A DNA stretch of 64,000 nucleotides from Acidovorax soli (GCF_900107605.1 NZ_FNQJ01000005.1:1-64000); one strand, 5' to 3'. Positions 40,570 through 50,516 are shown, counted from the first letter of the stretch. Notes: a model not told the origin generated them from the letters alone. Program-made: numbers and translations.

Positions 40570-41979
40570 ATGTCTGCCACCACCACCAGCGGGCGCCAGG
40601 GGCGCCTGCTCACTCTCTGGACGCCGGAGGACAAATCCTTCTGGGAGCGCGAAGGCGAGGCCGTCGCCAAGCTCAATCTCTGGATCTCGGTGCCCGCGCT
40701 GTTTCTGGCCTTTGCCATCTGGCAGGTCTGGAGCGTGGTGGCCGTGAGCCTGCCGGGCCTGGGCTTCAAGTATTCGACCAATCAGTTGTTCTGGCTGGCG
40801 GCAGCGCCCGCGCTTTCGGGCGCCACGCTGCGCATCTTCTACTCGTTCATGGTGCCGCTGGTGGGTGGCCGCCGCTGGACGGCGATCTCCACCGCCTCGC
40901 TGCTGATCCCCGCCATCGGCATCGGCTTTGCCGTGCAGGACAACACCACGGCCTACCCCACCATGCTCATCCTGGCGCTGCTGTGCGGCCTGGGCGGTGG
41001 CAACTTCAGCTCCAGCATGGCCAACATCAGCTTCTTCTTCCCGAAGGAGCGCAAGGGCTCGGCGCTGGGCGTGAATGCCGGCCTCGGTAACCTGGGCGTT
41101 TCGGTGGTGCAGTTCCTGAGCCCGCTGGTCGTGACGGCCGGCATCTTCGGTATCTTTGGCGGCGAAGGCCAGACCATCGTGAAGAACGGCAACACCGTGC
41201 AGGTGTGGACGCAGAACGCCGCCTTCATCTGGGTGCCATGGATCGCCATCACCGCGCTGGCCGCCTGGTTCGGCATGAACGACATTGCCGATGCGCGTGC
41301 TTCGTTCGCCGCGCAGGCCGCCATCTTCAAGCGCAAGCACAACTGGCTGATGTGCGTGCTGTACCTGGGCACCTTCGGCTCGTTCATTGGCTACGCCGCA
41401 GGCTTTCCGCTGCTCATCAAGAGCCAGTTCCCCGGCATCAACCCACTGGCCTACGCCTGGCTGGGCCCGCTGGTCGGCGCCGTGGTGCGGCCTTTTGGCG
41501 GCTGGCTGGCCGACAAGCTCGGTGGAGCCCGCGTCACGCTGTGGAACTTCATCGTCATGGCCATTGCCGTGATGGGTGTGACGGTGTTCCTTCCCTCGGC
41601 AGGCAACGAGGGCCAGTTTTCCGGTTTCTTCGTGTGCTTCCTGGTGCTGTTTCTCACCACCGGCATCGGCAACGGTTCCACCTTCCGCATGATCCCCGTG
41701 ATTTTCCTGACCGAAGCCATGCGTGGTGTGGACAAGAACGATGCTGCCGCCGTGGCCAGCGCCAACAAGGAAGGCAACACCCTGGGCGCCGCCACGCTGG
41801 GTTTCACCGCTGCCATGGCCGCCTACGGCGGGTTCTTCATTCCCAAGAGCTATGGCAGCTCCATCGCCCTGACCGGCGCGCCCAACGCTGCGCTGTGGTG
41901 CTTTGCTGTCTTCTACGCCATCTGCATCGTAGTCACCTGGTGGTACTACGCGCGCAAGCACGCCGAGATGCCTTGCTGA
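40570..41979 (+). CDS. narK2: Nitrate/nitrite antiporter NarK2
   Basis: The 469-aa major facilitator has 12 helices and both nitrate signatures (CGLGGGNFSSSMANISFFFPKERKGSALG and a KEGNTLGAATLGFTAAM region). A longer cytoplasmic N-terminus holds LLTLWTPEDKSFWEREG, found in NarK2-type proteins. NarK2 exports nitrite in exchange for nitrate. It is the second of two tandem narK genes; in some relatives the pair is fused into one protein. narG follows after 49 nt with AAGGAG. Confidence 0.93.
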   Translation: MSATTTSGRQGRLLTLWTPEDKSFWEREGEAVAKLNLWISVPALFLAFAIWQVWSVVAVSLPGLGFKYSTNQLFWLAAAPALSGATLRIFYSFMVPLVGGRRWTAISTASLLIPAIGIGFAVQDNTTAYPTMLILALLCGLGGGNFSSSMANISFFFPKERKGSALGVNAGLGNLGVSVVQFLSPLVVTAGIFGIFGGEGQTIVKNGNTVQVWTQNAAFIWVPWIAITALAAWFGMNDIADARASFAAQAAIFKRKHNWLMCVLYLGTFGSFIGYAAGFPLLIKSQFPGINPLAYAWLGPLVGAVVRPFGGWLADKLGGARVTLWNFIVMAIAVMGVTVFLPSAGNEGQFSGFFVCFLVLFLTTGIGNGSTFRMIPVIFLTEAMRGVDKNDAAAVASANKEGNTLGAATLGFTAAMAAYGGFFIPKSYGSSIALTGAPNAALWCFAVFYAICIVVTWWYYARKHAEMPC

Positions 41980-42028
41980 TGGCTGCCTGAGCCATCAGCA
42001 ATCCCCCCAATAGAACAAGGAGCCCCCG

Positions 42029-45000
42029 ATGAGCCATTTTCTGGATCGACTCACGTACTTCTCGCAACCCCGCGAAACCTTTGCCCAAGGCCATGGCCAG
42101 ACCAACGGTGAAGACCGCACCTGGGAAGACGCCTACCGCGACCGCTGGGCGCACGACAAGATCGTGCGTTCCACCCACGGCGTGAACTGCACGGGCTCCT
42201 GCTCGTGGAAGATCTACGTCAAGGGCGGCATCGTGACCTGGGAAACCCAGCAGACCGATTACCCCCGCACCCGCCCCGACCTGCCCAACCACGAGCCCCG
42301 TGGCTGCGCACGCGGCGCCAGCTACAGCTGGTACCTGTACAGCGCCAACCGCGTGAAGTACCCCATGGTGCGCGGCCGCCTGCTCAAGCACTGGCGTGCC
42401 GCCATCGCGCTGGCCAAGAGCCCGGTTGACGCCTGGGCCAGCATCGTCGAGAACAATGCCGCGCGCAGCGAATGGCAAAAGCAGCGTGGCCTCGGTGGCT
42501 TCGTGCGCAGCACCTGGGACGAAGTCAACCAGATGATTGCCGCGGCCAACGTCTACACCATCAAGAAGCACGGCCCTGACCGCATCATCGGCTTCTCGCC
42601 CATCCCCGCGATGTCGATGATTTCGTACGCCGCTGGCTCGCGCTACCTGAGCCTGATCGGCGGCGTGTGCATGAGCTTCTACGACTGGTACTGCGACCTG
42701 CCACCCTCCAGCCCGCAGGTGTGGGGCGAGCAGACCGACGTGCCCGAGTCGGCCGACTGGTACAACAGCTCGTACATCATTGCCTGGGGTTCCAACGTGC
42801 CCCAGACGCGCACGCCGGATGCGCACTTCCTGACCGAGGTGCGCTACAAGGGCACCAAGGTCGTGGCCATCACCCCTGACTACTCCGAGGTGGCCAAGCT
42901 GGGCGATCTGTGGATGCACCCCAAGCAGGGCACCGATGCCGCCGTGGCCATGGCCATGGGCCATGTGATCCTCAAGGAGTTCTACTTCAAGGATGGCGGC
43001 AAGGGCCGCAGCACCTACTTTGACGACTACGCGCGCCGCTACACCGACCTGCCGCTGCTGGTCGTGTTGAAGGAAAAGACGCTGCCCGATGGCCGCACGG
43101 TGATGGTGCCGGACCGCTATGTGCGCGCCAGCGACTTCCCCGGCCAGCTCGACCAGTCGAACAACCCCGACTGGAAGACCGTCGGCTACGACGAGCTGGG
43201 CCAGGTCACGCTGCCCAATGGCTCCATCGGCTTCCGCTGGGGCGCCGATGGCCGTGCGGACCAGGGCCTGTGGAACCTGGAGAACAAGGAAGCCCGCACC
43301 GGCAACACCGTCAAGCTCAAGCTCTCGGTGATCGAGGATGGTGCGCAGGCCCACGACGTGGCCACCGTGGCCTTCCCGTACTTTGGCGGCGTGCAGACGC
43401 CCAATTTCACGGCCAACGAACAAGGCAGCGACGTGATGGTGCGCCCCGTGCCCGTGACGCACCTGGAACTGTCCGGCCACGAGGCCCAAGGCAAGGTGAT
43501 GGTCGCCACGGTGTTCGACCTGCTGGCCGCCAACTACGGCATCGACCGTGGCCTGCCCGGTGAAGAGCCCGGTGGCAGCTACGACGCCGACCGCCCCTAC
43601 ACCCCTGCCTGGCAGGAAAAGATCACCGGCGTTCCGCGCGACCAGATCATCACCGTGGCGCGCCAGTTCGCCGACAACGCCGACAAGACCCATGGCAAAT
43701 CCATGGTCATCATCGGCGCGGCCATGAACCACTGGTACCACTGCGACATGAACTACCGCGGCATCATCAACATGCTGATGCTGTGCGGCTGCATCGGCCA
43801 GAGCGGCGGCGGCTGGGCGCACTACGTGGGCCAGGAAAAGCTGCGGCCCCAGACCGGCTGGACGGCGCTGGCCTTTGCCCTCGACTGGATCCGCCCGCCC
43901 CGCCAGATGAACAGCACGAGCTTCTTCTACGCCCACACCGACCAGTGGCGCTACGAGAAGCTGGGCATGGAGGAAATCCTCTCGCCCCTGGCCGACGCCA
44001 GCGCCTACCATGGCGCTCAGATCGACTACAACGTGCGCGCCGAGCGCATGGGCTGGCTGCCTTCGGCGCCCCAGCTCAAGACCAGCCCGCTGCAGGTGGC
44101 CAAGGACGCCGCAGCCTTGGGGCTGGACGCCAAGGACTACGTGGTCAAGTCCCTGAAGGACGGCAGCCTGCAGATGAGCTGCGAGGACCCGGACCATCCC
44201 GACAACTGGCCGCGCAACATGTTCGTGTGGCGCTCCAACATCCTGGGCTCTTCGGGCAAGGGGCATGAATACTTCCTCAAGCACCTGCTGGGCACCACCC
44301 ACGGGGTGCAGGGCAAGGACCTGGGCAAGGACGAAGCCAAGCCCGAGGAAGTGCAGTGGCACGCCAACGCGCCCGAAGGCAAGCTCGACCTGCTGGTCAC
44401 GCTCGACTTCCGCATGAGCACGACCTGCCTGTACTCCGACATCGTGCTGCCCACGGCCACCTGGTACGAGAAGAACGACCTCAACACCAGCGACATGCAC
44501 CCCTTCATCCACCCGCTGTCCACCGCCGTGGACCCGGCCTGGCAGGCCAAGAGCGACTGGGAGATCTACAAGGGTTTCGCCAAGGCCGTGAGCGAGGTCA
44601 GCGTGGGCCACCTGGGCGTCGAGAAGGACGTGGTGCTCACGCCCATCATGCACGACACGGCCGGCGAAATGGCCCAGCCCTATGGCGTGCGTGACTGGAA
44701 GAAGGGCGAGTGCGAACTCATCCCCGGCAAGACTGCGCCGCAGGTCACGGTGGTCGAGCGCGACTACCCCAACCTCTACAAGCGCTTCACCGCCCTGGGC
44801 CCGTTGATGGACAAGGCCGGCAACGGCGGCAAGGGCATTGGCTGGAACACGCAGACCGAAGTCGGCCAGCTCGGCGACCTGAACGGCCGCGTGAAGGAGG
44901 AGGGCGTGACGCAGGGCATGCCGCGCATCGTGAGCGACATCGACGCCACCGAAGTGGTGATGATGCTGGCCCCCGAGACCAACGGCCATGTGGCCTGCAA

Positions 45001-45829
45001 GGCCTGGGAAGCCCTGGGCAAGCAGACGGGACGCGACCACGTGCACCTGGCGCTGCACCGCGAGGACGAGAAGATCCGTTTCCGCGACATCCAGGCACAG
45101 CCGCGCAAGATCATCTCTTCGCCCACCTGGTCGGGCCTGGAGAGCGAGAAGGTCAGCTACAACGCCGGCTACACCAACGTGCACGAGTACATCCCATGGC
45201 GCACCCTCACGGGCCGCCAGCAGTTCTACCAGGACCATCCCTGGATGCGCGATTTCGGCGAAGGCTTCGTGAGCTACCGTCCGCCAGTGCACCTGAAGAC
45301 GCTGCATGAAGTCGAGGGCAAGAAGCCCAACGGCAACAAGGAAATCCAGCTGAACTTCATCACGCCGCACCAGAAGTGGGGCATCCACAGCACGTACAGC
45401 GACAACCTGATGATGCTCACGCTGAACCGGGGCGGCTCGGTGGTGTGGCTGAGCGAAGACGACGCCAGGAGCGCCGGCATCGTGGACAACGACTGGGTGG
45501 AACTCTTCAACGCCAACGGCGCCATTGCGGCCCGCGCGGTGGTGAGCCAGCGCGTGAACCCCGGCATGGTGATGATGTATCACTCGCAAGAGAAGATCAT
45601 CAACACCCCCGGCTCCGAGATCACCGGCACCCGCGGCGGTATCCACAACTCGGTCACGCGCATCGTGCTCAAGCCCACCCACATGATCGGCGGCTACGCC
45701 CAGTACAGCTACGGCTTCAACTACTACGGAACCATCGGCACCAACCGCGACGAGTTCGTGCTGGTGCGCAAGATGGACCGCGTGGACTGGCTGGACGACG
45801 AAGTGTCCGACACCGGCGCGCACGCCTGA
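42029..45829 (+). CDS. narG: Respiratory nitrate reductase alpha subunit
   Basis: NarG is the cytoplasmic-facing molybdenum subunit that reduces nitrate to nitrite. The 1266-aa protein starts MSHFLDRLTYFSQPRETFAQG and has the FS0 iron-sulfur ligands in STHGVNCTGSCSWK and RGCARGASYSW. The Mo ligand Asp lies in SADWYNSSYIIAWGSN, and PAMSMISYAAGSR and MNYRGIINMLMLCGC are molybdopterin contacts. The size equals the family standard (about 1250). It leads narGHJI with 23 nt to narH. Confidence 0.97.
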   Translation: MSHFLDRLTYFSQPRETFAQGHGQTNGEDRTWEDAYRDRWAHDKIVRSTHGVNCTGSCSWKIYVKGGIVTWETQQTDYPRTRPDLPNHEPRGCARGASYSWYLYSANRVKYPMVRGRLLKHWRAAIALAKSPVDAWASIVENNAARSEWQKQRGLGGFVRSTWDEVNQMIAAANVYTIKKHGPDRIIGFSPIPAMSMISYAAGSRYLSLIGGVCMSFYDWYCDLPPSSPQVWGEQTDVPESADWYNSSYIIAWGSNVPQTRTPDAHFLTEVRYKGTKVVAITPDYSEVAKLGDLWMHPKQGTDAAVAMAMGHVILKEFYFKDGGKGRSTYFDDYARRYTDLPLLVVLKEKTLPDGRTVMVPDRYVRASDFPGQLDQSNNPDWKTVGYDELGQVTLPNGSIGFRWGADGRADQGLWNLENKEARTGNTVKLKLSVIEDGAQAHDVATVAFPYFGGVQTPNFTANEQGSDVMVRPVPVTHLELSGHEAQGKVMVATVFDLLAANYGIDRGLPGEEPGGSYDADRPYTPAWQEKITGVPRDQIITVARQFADNADKTHGKSMVIIGAAMNHWYHCDMNYRGIINMLMLCGCIGQSGGGWAHYVGQEKLRPQTGWTALAFALDWIRPPRQMNSTSFFYAHTDQWRYEKLGMEEILSPLADASAYHGAQIDYNVRAERMGWLPSAPQLKTSPLQVAKDAAALGLDAKDYVVKSLKDGSLQMSCEDPDHPDNWPRNMFVWRSNILGSSGKGHEYFLKHLLGTTHGVQGKDLGKDEAKPEEVQWHANAPEGKLDLLVTLDFRMSTTCLYSDIVLPTATWYEKNDLNTSDMHPFIHPLSTAVDPAWQAKSDWEIYKGFAKAVSEVSVGHLGVEKDVVLTPIMHDTAGEMAQPYGVRDWKKGECELIPGKTAPQVTVVERDYPNLYKRFTALGPLMDKAGNGGKGIGWNTQTEVGQLGDLNGRVKEEGVTQGMPRIVSDIDATEVVMMLAPETNGHVACKAWEALGKQTGRDHVHLALHREDEKIRFRDIQAQPRKIISSPTWSGLESEKVSYNAGYTNVHEYIPWRTLTGRQQFYQDHPWMRDFGEGFVSYRPPVHLKTLHEVEGKKPNGNKEIQLNFITPHQKWGIHSTYSDNLMMLTLNRGGSVVWLSEDDARSAGIVDNDWVELFNANGAIAARAVVSQRVNPGMVMMYHSQEKIINTPGSEITGTRGGIHNSVTRIVLKPTHMIGGYAQYSYGFNYYGTIGTNRDEFVLVRKMDRVDWLDDEVSDTGAHA

Positions 45830-45852
45830 AGCCGAAGACAAGGAGAAACACG

Positions 45853-47376
45853 ATGAAAATTCGCGCACAAATCGGCATGGTGCTGAACCTGGACAAGTGC
45901 ATCGGCTGCCACACCTGTTCCGTCACCTGCAAGAACGTCTGGACCAGCCGCCCCGGCGTGGAATACGCCTGGTTCAACAACGTCGAGACCAAGCCCGGCA
46001 TTGGCTACCCCAAGGAATGGGAAAACCAGGACCGCTGGAACGGTGGCTGGGTGCGCAGCCCCGACGGCTCCATTGCGCCCCGCCAGGGCGGCAAGTGGAA
46101 GCTGCTCATGCGCATCTTCGCCAACCCCAACCTGCCGCAGATCGACGACTACTACGAGCCCTTCACGTTCGACTACGACCACCTGCAGGCCGCGCCCGAA
46201 AGCAAGGCCGCACCCACGGCCCGCCCGCGCAGCCTGATCACCGGCCAGCGCATGGAGAAGATCGAGTGGGGGCCGAACTGGGAAGAAATCCTGGGCGGCG
46301 AGTTCAGCCGCCGCAGCCAGGACAAGAACTTCGACGATGTGCAAAAAGACATCTACGGCCAGTTCGAAAACACCTTCATGATGTACCTGCCGCGCCTGTG
46401 CGAGCACTGCCTGAACCCGGCGTGCGTGGCATCGTGCCCCTCGGGCTCGATCTACAAGCGCGAGGAAGACGGCATCGTGCTGATCGACCAGGACAAGTGC
46501 CGCGGCTGGCGCATGTGCGTCAGCGGCTGCCCCTACAAGAAGATCTACTACAACTGGCAGTCGGGCAAGGCAGAGAAGTGCATCTTCTGCTATCCCCGCA
46601 TCGAAGCGGGCCAGCCCACCGTGTGCTCCGAGACCTGCGTGGGCCGCATCCGGTATCTGGGCGTGCTGCTGTACGACGCAGACCGCATCCAGGAAGCCGC
46701 CAGCGTGGAGCGCGACCGCGACCTGTACCAGGCCCAGCTCGACATCTTCCTGGATCCGAACGATCCGGACGTCATCAAGCAGGCCCGCATCGACGGCATC
46801 CCCGACAGCTGGATGGAGGCCGCCCGCAACAGCCCCGTCTACAAGATGGCGGTGGACTGGAAGGTGGCCCTGCCGCTGCACCCCGAGTACCGCACGCTGC
46901 CCATGGTGTGGTACGTGCCGCCCCTGTCGCCCATCACGGCCGCGGCCAATGCGGGCCATGTGGGGGCGAACGGCGAGATTCCGGACGTGTCGCAACTGCG
47001 CATTCCCGTGCAGTACCTGGCGAACCTGCTCACCGCCGGCGACACCGGCCCCGTGGTGCGGGCGCTCGAGCGCATGCTGGCCATGCGCACCTACCAGCGC
47101 GACAAGCATGTGGAGCAGCGCCAGAACCTGGCCGTGCTCAAGCAGGCAGGCCTGTCGATGGCCGAAGTCGAGGAGATGTACCAGGTGATGGCGATTGCCA
47201 ACTACGAGGACCGCTTCGTGATCCCGTCGGCTCACCGCGAATACGCCGAGAACGCGTTCGACATCCGGGGCGGCTGCGGCTTCTCGTTCGGCAACGGCTG
47301 CTCGGACGGCGCGACGGAAGTCAGCATGTTCGGCGGCAAGAAGCCCCGCACGATCCCGATCAAAGCGACTGTTTGA
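45853..47376 (+). CDS. narH: Respiratory nitrate reductase beta subunit
   Basis: NarH carries four iron-sulfur clusters that pass electrons from NarI to NarG. The 507-aa protein has cysteine groups CIGCHTCSVTC near residue 16, CEHCLNPACVASCPSG, CRGWRMCVSGCPYKK and CIFCYPRIEAGQPTVCSETC. Trp in place of the second Cys in CRGWRMC marks the 3Fe-4S cluster, as in NarH generally. The ATG at 45853 follows AAGGAG. narJ follows after 20 nt. Confidence 0.97.
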   Translation: MKIRAQIGMVLNLDKCIGCHTCSVTCKNVWTSRPGVEYAWFNNVETKPGIGYPKEWENQDRWNGGWVRSPDGSIAPRQGGKWKLLMRIFANPNLPQIDDYYEPFTFDYDHLQAAPESKAAPTARPRSLITGQRMEKIEWGPNWEEILGGEFSRRSQDKNFDDVQKDIYGQFENTFMMYLPRLCEHCLNPACVASCPSGSIYKREEDGIVLIDQDKCRGWRMCVSGCPYKKIYYNWQSGKAEKCIFCYPRIEAGQPTVCSETCVGRIRYLGVLLYDADRIQEAASVERDRDLYQAQLDIFLDPNDPDVIKQARIDGIPDSWMEAARNSPVYKMAVDWKVALPLHPEYRTLPMVWYVPPLSPITAAANAGHVGANGEIPDVSQLRIPVQYLANLLTAGDTGPVVRALERMLAMRTYQRDKHVEQRQNLAVLKQAGLSMAEVEEMYQVMAIANYEDRFVIPSAHREYAENAFDIRGGCGFSFGNGCSDGATEVSMFGGKKPRTIPIKATV

Positions 47377-47396
47377 GTGCGACGGAAGGAATCACC

Positions 47397-48098
47397 ATGT
47401 TCAAGAAGAACCCGACCTCCGTGCGCCTGACCCTGCGCGCCCTGGGCTACCTGCTGAGCTACCCCGATGCGCAGCTGCGCAGCGTGATGCCGCAGCTCAT
47501 CGACGCACTGCAATCCGAACAGGCCCTCACACCCGAGCGCATGGACGAGCTGAAGGCCGTGTGCCAGCACCTCGCCGCGCTGGACCCGCTGGAAGCCGAG
47601 GCCCGCTACGTGGACAACTTCGACCGGGGCCGCCAGACCTCGCTGCACCTGTTCGAGCATGTGCACGGCGACTCGCGCGACCGGGGGCCGGCGCTCATCG
47701 ACCTGATGCAGACCTACGAACAGGCCGGCCTGCAATTCGAGGCCGACGAGTTGCCCGACCACCTGCCCGTGGTGCTGGAGTTCGCCTCCACCCAGCCACC
47801 CGCAGTGGCCAAGGAGTTTCTGGGCGAAATGGCCCACATCCTCAACGCACTGTTCAGTGCGCTCGTGGCGCGCAACAGCCCCTACGCCAGCGTGATCGCC
47901 GCGGTGCTCGAAGTCTCGGGCCAGCGCGTGCAGTCGGTCGCGCTCACGCCCGAGCCGCCCATGGACGAGGTCTGGGCCGAGCCCGAAGCGTTTGGAGGTT
48001 GCAGCACCCAGGGCCAGTCCAAGCCTGACCAGCCGCAACCCCTGCATTTTGTTCGTACTCCCCGCGCCGAGCGGGCCCCCGAAGGAGTCTCAGCATGA
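47397..48098 (+). CDS. narJ: Nitrate reductase molybdenum cofactor assembly chaperone
   Basis: NarJ is the dedicated chaperone that holds apo-NarG until the molybdenum cofactor and FS0 are inserted; it is not part of the final enzyme. The 233-aa protein has the TorD/NarJ helical fold with LLSYPDAQLRSVMPQL, YVDNFDRGRQTSLHLFEHVHGDSRDRG and DHLPVVLEFAS, all conserved in NarJ. GGAAGGA precedes the ATG. It overlaps narI by 4 nt (ATGA). A divergent Gln/Pro-rich tail of about 30 residues ends the protein. Confidence 0.95.
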   Translation: MFKKNPTSVRLTLRALGYLLSYPDAQLRSVMPQLIDALQSEQALTPERMDELKAVCQHLAALDPLEAEARYVDNFDRGRQTSLHLFEHVHGDSRDRGPALIDLMQTYEQAGLQFEADELPDHLPVVLEFASTQPPAVAKEFLGEMAHILNALFSALVARNSPYASVIAAVLEVSGQRVQSVALTPEPPMDEVWAEPEAFGGCSTQGQSKPDQPQPLHFVRTPRAERAPEGVSA

Positions 48099-48829
48099 CT
48101 ACCCCCTGGCTCGATACCCTGTTGTTTGGCATCTATCCCTACATCTGCCTGGCCGTTTTCTTCATTGGCAGCTGGGCGCGGTTCGATCGCGACCAGTACA
48201 CCTGGAAGAGCGACTCCTCGCAGCTGCTGCGCACCGGCAGCCTGCGCTGGGGCAGCAACCTGTTCCACATCGGTGTGCTGTTCCTGTTCTTCGGGCATAC
48301 AGTGGGCATGCTCACCCCGCACTTCCTGTACGAGGCATTCATCAGCGCGGGCAACAAGCAGCTGATGGCCATGGTGTCGGGCGGTATCGCCGGGCTCTTG
48401 GGCTTTGTGGGGGTCTCCATCCTGCTGCACCGCCGCTTGTCGGACCCGCGCATCCGCGCCACGTCGAAGACGAGCGACATCGTCCTGCTGCTGCTGCTGT
48501 GGCTGCAACTGGCCCTGGGCCTGGCCACGATTCCGCTGTCGGCCAAGCACCTGGATGGTTCCATGATGATGTTGCTGGCGGAATGGGCGCAGCGCATCGT
48601 CACCTTCCGCTCGGGCGGGGTGGAGCTGCTGGCAGATGCCGGCTGGATCTTCAAGGCGCACATGGCGCTGGGCATGAGCATCTTCCTGATCTTCCCGTTC
48701 ACCCGACTGGTGCATGTGTGGAGCGGCTTCGGCACGCTGGCCTATGTGCTGCGTCCCTACCAGGTGGTGCGTGCGCGCCGCTTGAACCTGCCCGCCGGCC
48801 ACATGCAGTCGCAAGACCGCCGCGCCTGA
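48095..48829 (+). CDS. narI: Respiratory nitrate reductase gamma subunit (cytochrome b)
   Basis: NarI is the membrane diheme cytochrome b that takes electrons from quinol. The 244-aa protein has five predicted helices. Candidate haem-ligand histidines lie in the LFHIGVLFLFFGHTVGM helix and in the last two helices (AHMALGMSIFLIFPFTRLVHVWS). GAAGGAG stands before the ATG, which overlaps the narJ stop. It ends the narGHJI core; a parvulin gene follows after 26 nt. Confidence 0.95.
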   Translation: MTTPWLDTLLFGIYPYICLAVFFIGSWARFDRDQYTWKSDSSQLLRTGSLRWGSNLFHIGVLFLFFGHTVGMLTPHFLYEAFISAGNKQLMAMVSGGIAGLLGFVGVSILLHRRLSDPRIRATSKTSDIVLLLLLWLQLALGLATIPLSAKHLDGSMMMLLAEWAQRIVTFRSGGVELLADAGWIFKAHMALGMSIFLIFPFTRLVHVWSGFGTLAYVLRPYQVVRARRLNLPAGHMQSQDRRA

Positions 48830-48855
48830 AATCCACCGACCCCAAGGAGCACACC

Positions 48856-49788
48856 ATGAGCGGATGTGGAACCGGGGGCTGCGGCTGCAGCTCCACCGAC
48901 AACAGCGCAGCGGCAACAGCCAGCACGCTGAGTCCCACGCAGGCAGCGGCTTACGAAGCCCTGGCTGCGACGATGACCGACGCGCCCCTGCAGGCCGCGC
49001 AGGCGCCCGAGGTGGACGCGGTGGTGGCCGAGGTGGCACGCGTTAATGGCGTGGCCCTCAATGCGCCGCACGAGCTGCTGGACGAAGAATCCCTGCGCCA
49101 GCGCGCCTGCACCGAGCTGCTGCGCCAGGCTGCGCAGCAGGCCGGGCTGCTGCCCGCGAGCGATGTGCCGGGTGTCGAAGGCGCCATCAGCGTCCAGGCC
49201 TCCAACGCCATCGAGCAATTGCTGGAACGTGAGCTCAACATCCCCGACCCGTCGGAAGAAGCCTGCCGCCGCTACCACGAGGCCCACCCCGCTGCGCACG
49301 CCCAGGGCGAGCGCGTCCAACTGCGCCATGTGCTGTTTGCCGTGACGCCGGGTGTGGACGTGAAACAGCTGCGCCTGCGGGCCGAGGCCATGCTGATCGA
49401 CTTGCGCTGCGCAGACGACGGCGGTGCCAAGTTTGCCGAGGCTGCCGCCCAATGGTCCAACTGCCCCAGCGGCCAGCAAGGGGGCGATCTGGGCTGGCTG
49501 ACCCGTGCCGACTGCGCCCCCGAGTTCGCCCGCGAGGTGTTTGGCAGTGCCGAAATCGGCGTGCTGGCCCGCCTGGTGCACAGCCGCTTTGGACTGCATG
49601 TGGTGGAGGTGGTGGCCCGCGACCCGGGACAGCAGCCCTCGTTCGAGGAAGTCCGCCAGGCCATCGCGCTCACCCTGCGCCAGCAGGCCTGGGTGAATGC
49701 ACTGCGCCAATACCTGCAGCTGCTGGCAGGCGCTGCTGTGGTGGAAGGCGTGGCGCTGGATGCGGCCGATTCGCCGCTGGTGCAGTAA
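48856..49788 (+). CDS. Parvulin-type peptidyl-prolyl isomerase of the nar operon
   Basis: The 310-aa protein has a rotamase domain at about residues 150-255 (VQLRHVLFAVTPG, GGDLGWLTRADCAPEFAREVF, SRFGLHVVEVV) with a SurA/NifM-like helical part before it. There is no signal peptide, so it is cytoplasmic. The N-terminus MSGCGTGGCGCSS is a cysteine cluster that could bind metal. The family occurs behind narI in other denitrifying betaproteobacteria and in Pseudomonas; a role in folding or metal insertion for nitrate reductase is plausible, not proven. AAGGAG precedes the ATG, 26 nt after narI. Confidence 0.85.
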   Translation: MSGCGTGGCGCSSTDNSAAATASTLSPTQAAAYEALAATMTDAPLQAAQAPEVDAVVAEVARVNGVALNAPHELLDEESLRQRACTELLRQAAQQAGLLPASDVPGVEGAISVQASNAIEQLLERELNIPDPSEEACRRYHEAHPAAHAQGERVQLRHVLFAVTPGVDVKQLRLRAEAMLIDLRCADDGGAKFAEAAAQWSNCPSGQQGGDLGWLTRADCAPEFAREVFGSAEIGVLARLVHSRFGLHVVEVVARDPGQQPSFEEVRQAIALTLRQQAWVNALRQYLQLLAGAAVVEGVALDAADSPLVQ

Positions 49789-49813
49789 CCGCAGCGCGTT
49801 TCACCCGATCTCC

Positions 49814-50494
49814 ATGCCCGACGAGCTGCTTGATCGCCTGCGCCGTTTTCATGACGACGCCTTCCCCCAGTACCGCGAGCAGTTCCAGACGCTGGTGGAC
49901 GAGGGGCAGCACCCCACGACCCTGTTCATCGGCTGCTCAGACTCGCGCCTGGTGCCCTACCTGCTGACCGGGGCGGGCCCGGGGGAGCTGTTTCTGGTGC
50001 GCAACGTGGGGGCGTTCATTCCACCTTATGACGGATCGCACGGCCACCATGGCACCACGGCGGCGATCGAGTTCGCCGTGCTCAACCTGCACGTGCACCG
50101 CATCGTGGTGTGTGGCCACAGTCACTGTGGGGCTATCAAGGCCATGTATGGTGAGGTTTCACCCGAGGCTCCCAACCTGAACCGCTGGCTGGACCTGGGG
50201 CGCGAGGCCTTGCTGCCCGTGCAGCCAGGCCCCGAGGTGTTGCGCCGCACGGAACAAAGGGCGGTGGTGCTGCAGTTGGAGCGGCTGATGGAATATCCTA
50301 TGGTCCGTAGCCGAGTGCAGGCAGGCCAGATCAGCCTGCACGGCTGGCACTATGTGATCGAGGAGGGGGAAGTGCATGTGTTCGATGTCAAGACCGGGGG
50401 CTTCGTGCCCGCGTCGCTGGCGGACAACAGTGGTACGGGGCCGTACCACCCCTATGTGGAGCATGACGGGCAGGTTCTTTTGGACGCGCTTTGA
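49814..50494 (+). CDS. can: Beta-class carbonic anhydrase
   Basis: The 226-aa enzyme interconverts CO2 and bicarbonate. Zinc ligands and the catalytic pair are visible: C41 and D43 in FIGCSDSRL, H102 and C105 in CGHSHCGAIKAM, and an R in the LVRNVGAFIPP loop. The ATG at 49814 (MPDELLDRLRRFHDDAF) is chosen because upstream sequence reads the end of the isomerase gene in another frame. It lies 25 nt after that gene, so it may be co-transcribed with nar. Confidence 0.93.
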   Translation: MPDELLDRLRRFHDDAFPQYREQFQTLVDEGQHPTTLFIGCSDSRLVPYLLTGAGPGELFLVRNVGAFIPPYDGSHGHHGTTAAIEFAVLNLHVHRIVVCGHSHCGAIKAMYGEVSPEAPNLNRWLDLGREALLPVQPGPEVLRRTEQRAVVLQLERLMEYPMVRSRVQAGQISLHGWHYVIEEGEVHVFDVKTGGFVPASLADNSGTGPYHPYVEHDGQVLLDAL

Positions 50495-50502
50495 TTCCCT
50501 TC

Positions 50503-50516
50503 TTGATGGAACGCAA
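50503..50516 (+). promoter_or_regulatory. Possible FNR-type box upstream of the class II ribonucleotide reductase gene
   Basis: TTGAT-GGAA-CGCAA matches TTGAT-N4-ATCAA at 8 of 10 positions. Its centre is 42.5 nt before the ATG at 50552. Anaerobic control would suit an oxygen-independent reductase, but two mismatches fall in one half-site, so this is a weak call. Confidence 0.3.

Noticed and set aside
41933-45868. An open frame of 1311 codons on the minus strand opposite narG
   Set aside because: It is antisense to a complete narG with all cofactor motifs; its composition is that of a shadow frame.
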